Source: Epiperipatus broadwayi (taxonomy: Eukaryota > Onychophora > Udeonychophora > Euonychophora > Peripatidae). From it: a stretch of 64,000 nucleotides of DNA. Both the position numbers and the translations under genes were made by a program. The notes under the pieces are model-generated. The model was given only the letters and a program-made list of their open reading frames with translations, was not told where the DNA came from and did not search any database. Numbering within the stretch: the stretch's first letter is position 1; each line of letters begins with the position of its first letter. Positions 1 to 12,721 of this stretch are shown piece after piece. The stretch spans positions 6,168,853 through 6,232,852 of the forward strand of contig JAQFVV010000021.1 in NCBI GenBank assembly GCA_028023455.1, in the 5' to 3' direction.

Positions 1-690
1 TCACACAGCACAATGGCTACACATACTATATCTTCCTTAACTGATGATCTTTATCTATACACTCCCCCCCATGACTATCAACCCAAACACAATCCATACT
101 TACATGAAAGATTATTTTACAACCCTTTATTTATTTTATTATAGATTTCATTTCATTTACTATATGCTTTATTTATTCTTTTAGATTTATTTATTATTTT
201 ATCATCGCATGCTGATTGTATACAAAGAAAAAAAAACTTATTTTATTATCATATATTTCCTCTAAACTTTGTTATATTACTTTAAATAATAAAATTCTCA
301 TTATACTTCCATTTAACTAATATCAATTCTAACCCCCCAAATCTTTGTCAGGCAGTTTTTAATTTTCATTATTTTTTTCTATTTTTTAAAATAAAATGGA
401 GTGTTCGACTAAATATTTAAAATTGAACAAAGTGTTTGACAAACTCCAAACCCCCAGTAATAAATTATTTATCATTTCTGACCACTTTTCTCTCTCTCTC
501 CTTTTTAATTACATTATATATTTAATTATTATTAATTATTTTAATTTTTAATATTTGCTTTGGTCTATTTCTCTTCTCACACTGCTCACTGATTTCACTT
601 TTATAACTATGCAATTTAGTGTTTATTCTAATTTTAGTTTCCAACTTTTTTTTTTTTTCAATTTTAAATTTCAATTACAATTTTACTTTT
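1..690. other. AT-rich spacer, nothing recognised
   Basis: Low-complexity A/T-rich sequence with short homopolymer runs. I see no coding region, repeat boundary or RNA gene. Confidence 0.5.
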
Positions 691-1215
691 TTAACTTTAC
701 TTGTGCTGGGTTAATTTAAGGTACTTTGGCACCCATGTTGGAAAGCCAATTGAACTGGGTCAGAGAGGAGTGCTCTGATCACTTTCCCTAGATCTGCTAA
801 AGAGAGATTTATTCTTTTTGGTTTAACTGGGTTTAAATCTTTTTATAATGATTTTAAAAACACAGAAATGGACCAACCCTTCCAGCAGAGGGAAGAATAC
901 CATTGATAGCAGAGCCATCAATGATAACCCATGGTCAGATTGAACTATGCAAAGCATAACATGATCACATTTCCAGACCATAGCCCATCTCAACTGCTAG
1001 ATTCAAACCCCTGCCATCCAAAGCATTTTATTTGTTTTGAGGGTCAACCTCAAGTGCCATCCAATCATCAATTATATAATCAGGATGCTTCTGATGACAG
1101 GCACACACCACAGAGCTTGGAACATCCCATGACTAGTTCACACTCTGTCTCAGGGTCCAGCATATTTACTCATAAAAAACTATACACTAATTTACTGGTG
1201 ATGCAGTGATAAGAG
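691..1215. other. Unassigned block of higher GC content
   Basis: About 500 bp that is visibly richer in G and C than its surroundings, with a 92-codon open frame at 931-1209 on the plus strand. The translation has no motif I know and no splice sites that would make it an exon. A stretch near 1000-1018, read on the minus strand, resembles a pol III box B (GGTTTGAATCT), so part may be an old tRNA-derived SINE. It is probably a decayed transposable element. Confidence 0.25.
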
Positions 1216-2050
1216 AAAAAAAGAAAATAGACCAAATAACAATTAGAGCAAACATTGTTACTTATTTATGTACACATATATTTAACACACTATAACAATA
1301 CAAGATTTGACATTAGAAAAATATAAATGACTTTAGGCTATAGTTATAGTAGTTTGACAATTAAAGTTCATTCATTTAAAATAGAGTCTAGACTGTGATC
1401 AGAATACATTTAAAAGTATCTTTACCTAGGTTTTCATTTGTTTTATTTTCCAACTGGTTGGCCTTTTGTTTCTCCATCAATGACTTCATGACTTTTCTTA
1501 CAGGTTTATGTTGAATAATGAGAGAAGTTATGTGGAAACTTCTACTTTACAATCATGGCATTGATTCCAGGTACTGATTTAGGTAAGATAGTTGATGGCT
1601 GAGAGCTTGAGGCATGAAGCCCTGTCAGACAATTCTATGACATAGGTGTCCCCTTCATTAATGTTGACTGCAGCAGTTATGATTGGCTTATTACTGCATT
1701 TACAATTTCTAAATATTCTGTGTTCTATATTCGTTAGAAAGAACCTGAACTCCAGACTAATAGCAATATGAACTGTATATCACAAACCCAATTGAATAAC
1801 AATACAGAGAGTGACTTTATATGCTTTTTTCTCTCCTATTGTTTTAATTTCTTATTGTTATTTTTAATTTTGATCTTAAATTGAAATCTGACTTTTAATT
1901 AATTTTACATTTCTGATTATCTTAATCTTTTGCTCAGATTCATCTAATGATCTTGATAAGATAGTTTACAGTTCTTTTAATTAATATAATTTAATCAGTA
2001 ATCTTATAAACTAATTGCATTCCAAAGCTTTTACAAACAACTTTTATTGT
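1216..2050. other. AT-rich spacer, nothing recognised
   Basis: No coding, RNA or repeat structure recognised. Confidence 0.4.
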
Positions 2051-2184
2051 AATTTTCCATTTTTTTTTCATATGTCATAGCATTGGCTGGGAGGCGAACC
2101 CGCAACAACTGTCTGCAACCAACTACTTGCTTGCAAGGCTGCTGCGCTGACCTCTCTGCTAATAATGCTTGACAAATTTTCCAT
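2051..2184 (-). mobile_element. tRNA-derived SINE, family S1, copy a, with target duplication
   Basis: Read on the minus strand it starts with TGTCAAGCATT, has a box A-like stretch (TAGCAGAGAGGTCAG), the family hallmark CTTGCAAGCAAG, a box B-like GGGTTCGCCTCCC, then GCTATGACATATG and an A-run. The same order occurs at five other places in this window. It is flanked by a 10-bp direct repeat AATTTTCCAT (2051-2060 and 2175-2184), as expected for LINE-mediated insertion. Confidence 0.8.
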
Positions 2185-2422
2185 ATTTATTCTTTTAATT
2201 TATAAATAAATAAATAAATAAATTTCCTTAACCTATTTAAAAAGGAAAGTTTTAAATCTTTCCCCATCCTGCTTTTTTTTAACAAATAGTTTTATTATAT
2301 TTTAAAAGCAAAATGATGCAATACTTTTATTGTGACAAGTTTACGTTTTTTTTAAAAAAAATCCTTTAAAAACATATATTTACATTTTATTATTCTCATT
2401 TTTCTTTTCCTTTAAAATCAAT

Positions 2423-3005
2423 TTGCTGTCTATTAAAGATTTCATGAAAGACCGAAACTTCATTCACATAAGAATATCGACTTTTATTATATACTCACTG
2501 TGGATAACTAGATGCAAAATCACCTTCAACATCCCACCACCGAATGCAATGACAATATTCATCAGTACTTTAAACAAGATTAAAAAAAAGATGAAATTAT
2601 ATCAACAAAGTTGCTTTATGAGAATACTTGGAGACTATTCAAAATCCACAGCATCCCAACATCCCTATAATTATTCATGGAAGGAACTGAACCTTTCTCT
2701 TCAAACCACATAGAAAATAGAGATCATTTTGTTAAGACTGCTGACCTTCTTGAACAACAAAATACCAAGAAATCAATTGTTCCAAATGGTCTACATAAAA
2801 CACTCAGAGACTTTTTTAATGGAATTAATTTGTATTATTTAAAAAAAAAAAAAAAACACTGGCCAACTATTCCCTTCTTCCTGTTCCCCATATGTATATA
2901 ACCATATTATCTTTTTTTACTCACAATATAAACATATATATGCAAAATGACTCAAAAGAGTAAATGTAATAATTTTTATAGCAATAATAAAATTCTTTTT
3001 GAAAG
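2423..3005 (+). mobile_element. 3' fragment of the LINE that is full length at 28-34 kb
   Basis: The plus-strand translation from 2423 (STFIIYSLWITRCK ... IPPP ... KIKK) aligns with the extreme C-terminus of ORF2 of the full-length LINE (STFVLYSIWIVRCK ... LPPP ... KIKK). The downstream end near 2985-3005 (AATAAAATTCTTTTTGAAA) matches that element's 3' end. It is a 5'-truncated, non-functional copy: only about 70 codons of the 1,070-codon ORF2 plus the 3' untranslated region remain. Confidence 0.75.
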
Positions 3006-3399
3006 TAAAATCAATTTGATTATTTATTTATAAATGATTACATATGTAATGTAGAACATATGTGTGCTTTTTTAACCCATGTATTCTTTGGTGGTAGAAT
3101 ATATATATATGAATTCATAGTATTATTTGCAGGAGCATCTGTGTAATAAATATATAATAACTAAACAGCTGATATTTCAGTACAATAACAAGTACTTGTT
3201 TCAGAGTCTCTTCTTTCTCAAATCATAAGAATGTGTGTGGGAGATTTAAAATTGTTAAGTTTTTTTTTTTGTCATTTTCTCCTCATTCTCAAATTCTATT
3301 GGTTGAGAATTTTTAAAAAATATTTTATCCTCCCATAGCTTTTTGCAAATATTGTTATTTTTTTAAAATTCACATTTAAAAATCTCTATAACGTCCCTT

Positions 3400-3785
3400 A
3401 GCAGTCTCTGGTCATATTGTTCAATTTTTGCCAGAATATGTGTTTCATTAAAATTGATGTCATAGTTAGTTAATTTAATGTGGGAATAAATGGCTGATGG
3501 ATTAGATTTTTCTTTTTGCCAAAGTGTATGCCTTCTTTCTTATATTTATTCTACTATTGGTCTGTCCAACATATGAATGTAAACAAACTTCACATGGAAT
3601 TTCATATATACCATGATACTCCAAAGAAATTTTATCTTTAGGGTGTGGAAATACTTCATTAATATTTTTTTAAATGTAGTAAAAATTGTGTGGATATAAT
3701 TTTTATTTAAAATATTATCAATTTTATCAGTTACTCCCTTTATATATTTGGAGTAGATTATAAAATCATGTGATAATAACATCAT
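3400..3785 (-). pseudogene. Penelope-like element remnant (RT C-terminus plus GIY-YIG)
   Basis: The minus-strand translation contains YSKYIKGVTDKI near 3750, which looks like the end of a PLE reverse transcriptase. It is followed by VYMKFHVKFVYIHMLDRP near 3570-3600, which fits the GIY-YIG pattern (V/GVYxIxC-x-C-xx-YIGxTxRxI) with several key residues lost. Stop codons follow at once. Known of the family: PLEs encode a telomerase-like RT fused to a GIY-YIG endonuclease. This is an old, dead copy. It differs from the GIY-YIG sequences at 53.8-54.3 kb, so at least two PLE lineages are present. Confidence 0.6.
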
Positions 3786-4300
3786 GAATACTATTATTTA
3801 ACAGCTACAGGTATGTCTTTAGTCTCACATATTAAATCTGTATGCTGTCATGTTTTAAAATCCAGGTCAAGAACAATTTTTAGTATCTTGAAATTTTTTG
3901 CCATCCTAACCAAGCTTCTGTAGTAAAAAAGAGAAAAACGCAATCATTTAATGGATCATTACAATGTAAAGACCTTTACAACTCTTTCCTACAGAGAAAC
4001 AGCAAAAAAGAAGTCACCATTTACCGGATTTGTCAAATACTAGGTGGTGAAGTGTTATGTCCATTTTTGTTTTAACCTTGAGGTAAGACTGTCTAGATAT
4101 TTTCTGTAGAGTAATTTCACTATACCACTCTTATGCAAGCTAGGGATTGATTTCTATCCCACTTTAACCCTTTGTGGAGTGGTATATGTGAACATAGACA
4201 TGTGAAAAAGTTGTATGCTTACCAAGATGTACATTTTGTAGTCTCAGATTATATATCTTTATCATTGTTCAGTATATATAGACAGCCAAATACTAAAGAT
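3786..4300. other. AT-rich spacer, nothing recognised
   Basis: No supported feature. Confidence 0.4.
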
Positions 4301-4508
4301 TAATTGATAAGTATCAATCTTACCACCCTCACAACTTTGACACAAACCACTTGATGGAAGTATATTAATAATTTTTATTAGTCATTCATTAGACTAAAAA
4401 CTATCCACTTAATAAATAATATTTCTGCAGAGTAATAAAATTATTAATATACTTCAATCAAGTGGTTTGTGTTAAAGTTATGAGAGTGATAAGTTTTACA
4501 TCAATTAA
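4301..4508. repeat. Foldback repeat with about 75-bp inverted arms
   Basis: The left arm (4301-4380) begins TTAATTGATAAG and includes CACAAACCACTTGAT. The right arm (4433-4508) is its reverse complement with a few mismatches (ATCAAGTGGTTTGTG). The spacer is about 52 bp. There is no open frame and no clear target duplication. It would form a long hairpin and is a MITE or foldback element. Confidence 0.75.
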
Positions 4509-5397
4509 ACTGTAGTAATTGACTATTTACCTATACTGATCTGGATTCAAATTTAAGATCACAGGATTAGTAAAATTACATGATAACTTCAATACAACCA
4601 GGCTCATATTGCACACACACATATATATATTAAAATGAGATGTACATGTACCAATAAAAGTGATAATTTAAAGTTGACTTTATTTAATTTTTGTTTATTC
4701 ATCTGCATAATTTAGGACATTGTTTTAAAGAATGATAGATCTGTCAAATGAACCCGAATGTTTCTCTTCTGTATTTCAAATATCACATGATCTCCTATGC
4801 AACTAATTATTTTCCTATTTTATTTATATAAATATTATAGTATGATAAGTATATCTTGTTTGTAACTGATTACGTATAAAAATCTAGATATGTGCCCAAT
4901 GAAGGAGGTTAATTGCATTATCTAATTTTTTTTTGGTAAATACAATTCAATCTAATATATAGTTAAAAAAATGTGCAGAGTTGAGAAATATTATTTTATA
5001 TTTTATATCCATTTTAGAAATTTAGTATATTATTAACGAACTGTACTAAAATATAATTACTGTTAAAATAATTTTCTTTTATAGAAGAGAAAATAATTTT
5101 CTTCTCTGATTTTGCGTTTTTATTTTTCTCATTATTATATAATAGAGAATTGTGCTTAACAGATTATATAAGAACTATATTCAGTTTAATAAAAATTAGC
5201 ATGATTAAAAAAAAAGCTTTATATTGAACTTCCTGCTAATGTTATTTTAAACTAAACATACGATTGCATTTTTCTGCAAGTACCTATTCAAAGTGTATGG
5301 CCAACTTCTTAAAAATTTAAAGATAGTAGTTACATTCATTTATAATAATAAAATATAGATTAAGATAAATGTGTAATTTTACATTGGACTAATATCA
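4509..5397. other. AT-rich spacer, nothing recognised
   Basis: Contains only short A/T-rich imperfect palindromes, for example near 5070-5105. Confidence 0.4.
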
Positions 5398-5485
5398 CTG
5401 TAAATTCAGTAAAAGATCCCGGGTTCGATTCCTATGTTAATACTTTATGGGTCAGGCCAAGAGCGTAGAATAATGTCACTTTGAA
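5398..5485 (+). mobile_element. tRNA-derived SINE, family S2, 5'-truncated
   Basis: Carries a perfect box B (GGGTTCGATTCC at 5420-5431) followed by a stretch ending GGGTCAGGCCAAGAGCG. The same order is seen at 35760-35820 and, in reverse, near 47300 and 55050. The box A half is missing. Confidence 0.6.
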
Positions 5486-5835
5486 ACATTGAATTTATAC
5501 TAATTAGTTTTTCAACATTATAAACGTTGGCAAAGTAAGGGTTTATTCAGTTTATTTGTAACAGAGCATGCTTTCTGCCGGTTAAGCCAGATTTCATAAC
5601 ACTCGTAGATGTCTGGAAATGTAGTATTTATATGTAAATGTTAATTTATTAAAATTGATGATTTACATATTCCACTTTTTAGAGAGTTGTATACTATTTT
5701 TTTTTCAATTTTTTTATTTTATATTAATGACATGGTTATTGTTAGTGGTAAGCCAAGCTTCAGATCACTTTGTTGTTTTTTCCATCTCTTTCGAGATAGA
5801 CTATTAGTTGTTTGTGCTCCGATATATATATATTC

Positions 5836-5935
5836 TCATGTGGCATAGCATCAGCCGGAAAGTGAACCCGCTAACCCGGGACAACTACTTGTAAAGCAGC
5901 TGTCACTGACCTCTCGACCATCGATGTTTGACAAA
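5836..5935 (-). mobile_element. tRNA-derived SINE, family S1, copy b
   Basis: The minus strand reads TGTCAAACATCGATGG, GTCGAGAGGTCAGTGAC (box A region), GCGGGTTCACTTTCC (box B region), then GATGCTATGCCACATG. This is the subfamily with CTGCTTTACAAG in the middle, as in the copy at 46409-46516. The flanks share an ATATATATATT run that may be the target duplication. Confidence 0.75.
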
Positions 5936-5954
5936 ATATATATATTGGTTTAAT

Positions 5955-6100
5955 TTTGGCATGCTTGTGCAATTATTTATGTTGGGAGGGGACTATATTT
6001 GCTTTAGGCTCCCATAGTATACTGATTTGCAAGCGGCATTACTGCACTCATTCTTGTATACTACCTGAGGGATTTGATCCTGGGATATTTTATCTTTCGT
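5955..6100 (-). pseudogene. GIY-YIG fragment of a Penelope-like element
   Basis: The minus-strand translation reads IPQVVYKNECSNAACKSVYYGS. This aligns with the better-kept PLE at 53.8-54.3 kb (LTPQVVYKMICPQANCQAAYYGE), preserving the VVYK and YYG motifs and the spaced cysteines. About 35 codons are recognisable before stops. It is dead, and sits directly beside SINE S1 copy b. Confidence 0.65.
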
Positions 6101-6719
6101 ATTATTTAATAGTTGTTCAGATGGGGGGGGGGTTTCAGACTTATGTTATCTGTGTTGGCAGATCTTTTTTTAAAATTTTATGTGAAAGCTTATGTATATA
6201 CGGAATACTTATCCATGGTTTTTTATTTGATAGAAGTGGTTGTTATAAAATTTCCTAATAATTTTCATTATTTCGCCAACGATCATAACATTGAAAAAGT
6301 AATTACAGTAGAATAAGAAATGGAAAATAACCTGAATATTTATACTAACCTCTGTGCTACTACAAAAAGTTCAGAAAAGGTTTGAAATGCTATCGCAATA
6401 ATACCAAGATGAATACGTATATTTTAAAACTTAATAAGTGTAAGAGTTAATTATGTTAGCATCTTCTACGGAGTTTATAAATGTGAGTTTAAAAAAGCGA
6501 TAAAACAAAAAAACTGTATTTAGTTCACGATAGCGCAATAGCCTCTTTAACAGCCATTCTTCATTAAAAAAAAAACTCAGTGAAAAGGAAAGGATTCTTT
6601 TCTAGGTTTTCTAGTTAATGGCGAGAGTTTGAAATGTTTTTCTTATCCTTGTTTTATTTTTTAGTTATGAATAGAATAGTTAGATAGTCATTCCATTCAT
6701 TGATCACTAAAGTATGGTT
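6101..6719. other. Spacer with a short G-run
   Basis: Contains a run of ten G at 6123-6132; otherwise no supported feature. Confidence 0.4.
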
Positions 6720-6860
6720 ATCCAGATTGTTTGGATTATTGAAACAAAAAAATCTTGAGCCTGATTTGAACTGTGAAATAAAATTTCAAGTCTTACCCAA
6801 CCTGGCTTCAAGTCGTAGATCATGGGAAAGCAAGCCGATAGGCTATCACTATTTAATAAG
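6720..6860 (-). mobile_element. Diverged SINE-like repeat, family S3
   Basis: The minus strand reads GACTTGAAGCCAGGTTGGG, then GTAAGACTTGAAATTTTATTTC. A related copy lies at 18690-18850 (GACTTTGAATCCAGGC, then GAGTAAGAGTAGAATTTT). The box-B-like TTGAAGCC/TTGAATCC in both suggests a tRNA-derived origin, but neither copy has a clean box A. Confidence 0.4.
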
Positions 6861-8220
6861 ACTATTTGTTTACCAACAAAACAACAAAAGAGAAAAAAGA
6901 AGCCCTTTCTCATAAACAAGATAAAAATATCAATGCATAGTTAATTATTATTATTTTTACAAAATGTCACATCTTTTTCATAATTTAATCTAATTTAAAT
7001 AATTAATTATTTTTAACATCTTAAATGATTTCATATTACCATATATATATATATTAAGTGACGTTTTTGCAAAATTTAAAATAATGGATTATAAGCATGC
7101 ATAATTAAAATGTATGAACTGAAACATTCTTGTGTGTGCGTGTTTTTTAATGATAATACTTTTAAGTAAAGTAAACAAACATTTAAAATGGGAAATACAA
7201 AGTACTTTTTTTTTTTCGGTTCCAAACCAACAGACGCAAAAAGAACAACTACTCAACAATTAATATATACAATTTATTAGTACTAAAAAATATACACACT
7301 TATTAGTTAAACAATAATATACATATATGGTTTATACAAGTTAATGCTGAGGTAATCGTACCGAATACGGAACTCATTTTCAGCTAAATGATTAGCCTGC
7401 CTCGTGAGCTCTGGTAAGACTCTTCCAGCTATGTATTTAGCTTGCCTCGAATCGAGTGCGGATGTATTTAATACAATGTGTATTTATATATTAATTAGGT
7501 ACTATATAACTAAACTGATATAAACTATGTAATCACTCAGGATTGTTAAAAATGAAATGTGTACTTATATTTGCTATAAAATAAACATGTACTTTGGTAT
7601 TACTCCTGTTATGATATATTACTTTAATGACGTTTGTGTCCAGTAATATTTATTCAAAGTTTAAGTTAACAATGCCATGGTAACCAAAATACTGGAATGA
7701 ATAATCCATGGCAATGATTAAGATATGTCCATGGTGACTTGTGAGATTAAAAAACAGGCTGCCTGTGAGATTTTGTGATATCATGGTATCCTTTCCTTTT
7801 CATTGTAGAACGTATTGCACAGTCTGCAGCAGTGTCCCGTCATTTGTACATTATTTAATTTTAAAATACATTTCTAGTCAAACATTGTTATATTTATGTT
7901 TGATTTATTTTTGCTAAACATTTTAAAATCTTAAATATATATTTTTACAGAAATATTTGTTTTTCTTTTGAAATAATTTTTAAAATATTATTTCAAAGTT
8001 ACACTTCACTACTTTAAAGTTACATTTCGCCATTTTGTTTTTTTTTAATAGGTAGCATTGCTGTATACAGAGAAGGGGAATGATGTTTTCGGCAACATAC
8101 AGTGTTGTCCAATAAATGCACAATTCATAAGTATCTGTTTATTCAATTTTTTAATGTCTTTTTATCTTTTTTCCATAATTAATGTATGTCTCGATTTTTT
8201 TCCATATTAACTATGCTATG
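6861..8220. other. AT-rich spacer with one GC-richer patch
   Basis: A patch at 7360-7480 is richer in GC and contains an acceptor/donor-like pair (TTTTCAG near 7383, CTCTGGTAAGAC near 7410-7421) around about 30 bp. It is too short and unsupported to call an exon. Nothing else recognised. Confidence 0.35.
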
Positions 8221-8715
8221 ATGTATTACAGGGGTGGCCAACTTTTGTGTTCATAAGATCTACTTTTTATTTTAAAAATGTATTGCGATCGACTTGTTGT
8301 CATAGGTGATCGACTTGTTAATAAGCTAAGTGGAGGGAGGTGTGAAATACATATTATTTTTATATATCTATCTAGTAAAAAAAATAACAGTTATTTAACG
8401 GGCCAAAAAACTCATGTCCAGGGGGATTAAAGCAACATGAATAATTATTAACAATATTTGTTAAATCAAATTAGCTACATTAAGATTAAAAATATTTATT
8501 TTCAGTAATTATACGCCTTAGTGGACTTCACCTATATAGAATTGAAAAAAAAATTACAACAAAAAATAAAATAAAAAAAACTTTAAAATATTGACTTAAT
8601 TTGTTTCACTTGTTATCCGACAGCTCTCGCCAGATTGGTCTCGCGATCAACCAAAATTGGCTTTGCGATCGACCGGTGGATCACGATCGACTTGTTGGAC
8701 ACCCCTGATGTATTA
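8221..8715. mobile_element. Non-autonomous hAT transposon (MITE)
   Basis: The element spans 8229-8707 (479 bp). The left end is CAGGGGTGGCCAAC and the right end, reversed, is CAGGGGTGTCCAAC, typical hAT terminal inverted repeats. It is flanked by a perfect 8-bp duplication ATGTATTA (8221-8228 and 8708-8715), the duplication length made by hAT transposases. Subterminal GATCGACTTGTT motifs are repeated near both ends. There is no transposase frame, so it must have moved using an enzyme made elsewhere. Confidence 0.92.
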
Positions 8716-9589
8716 CATTCATAGATATATTATTCTAAGTTTGTGATATGAAAATAAAGATTCCATGGTATCTGTGAATAAATTTTATTGATTATATTTG
8801 TCTGCATATTACTTGAAGATGTTATCTTAAACATTGCAAACTTGGAGTAATACATCATTGGAGTAATCATACCAGGACTAATACCAAAGTACCAATAAAT
8901 ATATTTTGGTTTATAATTAATAATCCATATTTCTGTTTTAAATGTATGAATTTAGAAATTGGAGACAAAAGCCATACCAATGCTTCTGAAGATGCATTTT
9001 GACCAACTTGAAATATAATGTAATGATTTTTAAGTTAATAAAAATGATTAATAATCTTTTCCATAGTTTATCTGTTAGATTAACAAAAGTGTTTATAAAT
9101 TCGCATAATTTGTTTTTTTTTATATACTTGTTAAGATCTGATGTAAAATAAATTTGATATACTTTTTTCTATCAAAACCCTGACCAAATTCCTTGATGTC
9201 CACCTACAATAACAACAGGTATTACAATATTCACCGCGCTCTATCTGCATTATAATCAAAATGATTTAACATTTACTGCATCTCTAAAACATTTATGAAT
9301 TGTTACAGTTACAAATTCTTTTATAAACAGCTTAATTCTACTTAACTTGTATTCAGTAATGTCTATATTGTGCTAAAATGCAACTACGCGAAGCTAAGAT
9401 AAAAAAAATATAAATGCTAAGCGCTTTTGGGAACGTCTGGTTCCCATATTCATAACGTATGATGGATGTGCTGGTTAAACATATGTATAATTTAGGTCTA
9501 TGCAAATTTATGCATAAAAATGATAAATTGAGATACATAAAAATAGCAAGAAAGTTTTTTAATTTATTATCTCACTAATCATGGGGGTA
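8716..9589. other. AT-rich spacer, nothing recognised
   Basis: No supported feature. Confidence 0.4.
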
Positions 9590-9715
9590 ATTGCTTAAGA
9601 AGTTATGTAATATTCAAGCATTAAAACAGAAGGCAACACTCATTGTTATTTAAAGGACTTGACTGGAAATTGAACCTATAATATTTAACTGTAAGGTTAC
9701 CTCTGAACTATATAT
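9590..9715 (-). mobile_element. Possible tRNA-derived SINE remnant
   Basis: The minus strand shows TTCAGAGGTAACC (box A-like) and about 30 bp later GGTTCAATTTCC (box B-like). I see no related copy with sharp ends, so this is tentative. Confidence 0.35.
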
Positions 9716-11694
9716 ATATACAGCAGCTACTCACAAACAGCTATGTCCAGTTCAATTCCAAGAGTGAAAAATAAGATTAAAAAACCTGTGAACCACAAAT
9801 ATGTCAGCATGCAAAACTGTTTGATCCACTTTTCCATTTATATAATATTTTTGAAATACTGTCTGCAGAAAAGTTTCTTTCAGAAATACTTTAATAGTGC
9901 ATCTAATTGTTAGCTATCCAGTATATTTTATCCTCGGCCATATCTTTTCAATGAAAACAATCAGCTTCCATTTCTTTAAAATGTCTTTGAGATAATTCTT
10001 ATAATATAAATGAGGTCTATGTCTCCTACTATGTTCATGTTCATTACAAAATACCTTTTTAGAAAGCCTTGTCATAGTTATTGATTTTAATATCTGGTCT
10101 GCATCTCAATTATCGTTCCTTTTTTCTACTTATAAAACTACCGAGATATTGATTTACATTCTCAAGTTTTTGTTTTTTTTTGTAAAATATAGGAAATTTT
10201 ATTCTGTAATTTGGTTACAATTTATATGATAAGATTAAAAATAAGATATATTAAATGGTATTCAAAGAAAAAAAAAGTTCAATGATAACATGTCCTGCAT
10301 TACATAACCTAAGATGACTACAGTGATCCATAGTAGCAATGGGAAGGACCCGGGGTTTGGTATCTTGGAGATAGGTGACTAAGCTTGCATGACTTGAAAT
10401 GTACAAAGATGACATCAAAGTTTTGTTCATGTATAATTCACAGCATTACATAGATATATCAGACCCTTCATAATGGATGTCAATGTCCTCATAGCCAGTA
10501 TTGAAGATATAGGCTTGAGGATGGGAGCAATTAATAGCCAATCCCGAATGGATGCACTTAAACCAGTTTTTAATTATCCAAACTAAATGTTTCTAAAATA
10601 TTTTTTCCCAATTACTGGCTGATAAAGAACTTGAATTTTTTGAACATTAATGATTCAAAACATTAAATACATTCTGTAAGTAGTCCGTTGAACTTGCAAA
10701 AATAGCACAACTATCACACTACTGTAATTCCAGAAACTAAAAAAGGGTAATTGTTCTTTTTACTTTAATTGTAATCAAGACTGAAACACATGTTAAGCCA
10801 TCTATAAACAGCTCCAAAAACTACAATCATAAAAATTGAAACAATGTTGTTTTCATGGTTTTTATGCCATTAGTTCTAATTATCCATGATTCAATAAAAT
10901 ATTAAATAAAAAATAGAAGTAAGAAAAATATTTTTTTCTTTACATTTTAAATGTTTGTTTCGTAATGTATATGAACTACACACACACTCATAACATTAAA
11001 TATATCATGTAAACATTTTTATAGAGTACTAAAGATACTCTTAAAACCAAAGCACAAGATAGGGAGACTTTGGAAAGATAAGAGCATTGTCATATCCTTT
11101 GTATCTAAATTCAATGGACCAACCAAAAGCATCTTAGTTTGAATGAATGAAGATGATTTTTTTAAACTTTACATTCACTAATTTCTTTCTATATATTAAC
11201 GTTTGTAAAATTTTTCAATTTATTCCATGTTAATGTTACAGAATATTCAAAATTATGTAATTTTCAATTTTATTTTCTAGCACAGTGATTGTATGTAGTA
11301 AATTTAAATACACTCCTTCTAGTCATCCAACAATATAGAATAAGAAGGTGGCAGCCATCTTGAAATTGCTTTTTTTTTTTATATGTTAAGAAGATTGTCC
11401 TGGGCAACTACAGAAGATATGAAAAAAAATAAATCTAATTATATATTAAGCTAATAAACATCACACACCCACCACTAATTATTTATTGTGAATTATTTAT
11501 TAATAGATTGATTTTTATATAACAAAGCAAAGAGATCCATTCTTATTTTTTTACAACTTTGCAATAAACCTTTAAATGATAGATATGTGTGAAAACAATC
11601 ACTAATTGAAAATATACAACATTAAATAGATCACCTAAACAGTAATTCTATTATAATTCTAAATGTTTGCTTCTCTTTTCATCAAATAATGTAA
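9716..11694. other. Spacer with a possible old coding remnant
   Basis: 10320-10560 is richer in GC and reads partly open (for example GLRMGAINSQSRM) but matches nothing I recognise. The rest is AT-rich with no supported feature. Confidence 0.3.
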
Positions 11695-11882
11695 TGCTTA
11701 TAAACTCATTATAATTGAGTATTATGAAAAGGTAAAATTAAATTCAAAAATTTTATAATGCACTAAGCATACAGCTCTATGATTCTGGAAGTAATCTGCT
11801 GAAAACACGTTTAGTGTATTATAAAACTTTTGAATTTAATTTTACTTTTTCATAATGCTCAATTATAATGAGTTTATAATGC
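11695..11882. repeat. Foldback repeat with about 72-bp arms
   Basis: The left arm 11695-11766 includes CTCATTATAATTGAG and AAATTAAATTCAAAA. The right arm 11811-11882 is its reverse complement. The 44-bp loop is not related to the arms. No open frame. Confidence 0.75.
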
Positions 11883-11979
11883 TATTATAGTAATTTTAGA
11901 TTCACTTCTTCTAGTCATCTGACAATATGGTAATAAAAAGATGGCAGCCATCTTCAAATTGGTTCACTTTATATATATA

Positions 11980-12192
11980 AATATTAAGCATTAAATAACC
12001 CCACATGGTTAAGAAATCCAGTACCGCCCTCTGTGAACTAATATATAAATACATATATAGCAGACAGGTCAAAGTGGTATCATTTTGATCTGGTTATTTT
12101 GAAATATGAACTCTAATGTATTTATATATTAGTTCACAGAGGGAGGTACTGGATTTCTTAACCATGTGAGGTTATTTAATGCTTAATATTTG
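11980..12192. repeat. Foldback repeat with about 73-bp arms
   Basis: Left arm 11980-12052 (ending AGTTCACAGAGGG when reversed) and right arm 12119-12192 (AGTTCACAGAGGGAGG ... CATGTGAGG) are near-perfect reverse complements around a 66-bp spacer. Both foldbacks here lie next to sequences reading GGCAGCCATCTT (11343-11360 and 11943-11954). Confidence 0.75.
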
Positions 12193-12721
12193 TATATTTA
12201 TTTCAGTATAGCATTATGCACTGGGATTATTTTCTACATATATATTAAGAAAATTGTCCTGCTGAACAACTATATAAATTTCAGTATTTGGTCAAGGCTT
12301 GAAAACATATATTGTAGATATGAAGGAATAATTATATGTGAAATAGAACATTGAAGAAAATGTTTTTTCAATTATTTTAAGGTTGGCAAGATCATGAGAA
12401 TGATAAATATGATCTTCAACTTGCATATAATACTATGGAGTTACCTATTGTCATACGATTTCTTTGTTGGATTGGACATATGCTATAAATAATATAAAGC
12501 TTCCTAAAAATATTTTTCCATGGGAAAGGCTGACTTCATTTACACTATAAGAAATTATCTTGTAGTTTTCATTGAAAAGATATGGTTGAAATGGGATATA
12601 ACTGAGGAGTACAATAACAAGTGACTACATTTATGGTTCATGGATTGGTTTGTACTATCATCACCAAAATCATCGTTAGTATGTTATTATTATTATTGTT
12701 ACTGCTGCTTGTCTTTAATTA

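Noticed and set aside
931-1209. 92-codon open frame in a GC-richer block
   Set aside because: No recognisable motif, no splice signals, and the block looks like an old repeat; frames of this length occur by chance once GC rises.
5956-6316. Plus-strand open frames of 100 and 67 codons
   Set aside because: They lie antisense to the PLE GIY-YIG remnant, whose minus-strand translation matches another PLE copy.
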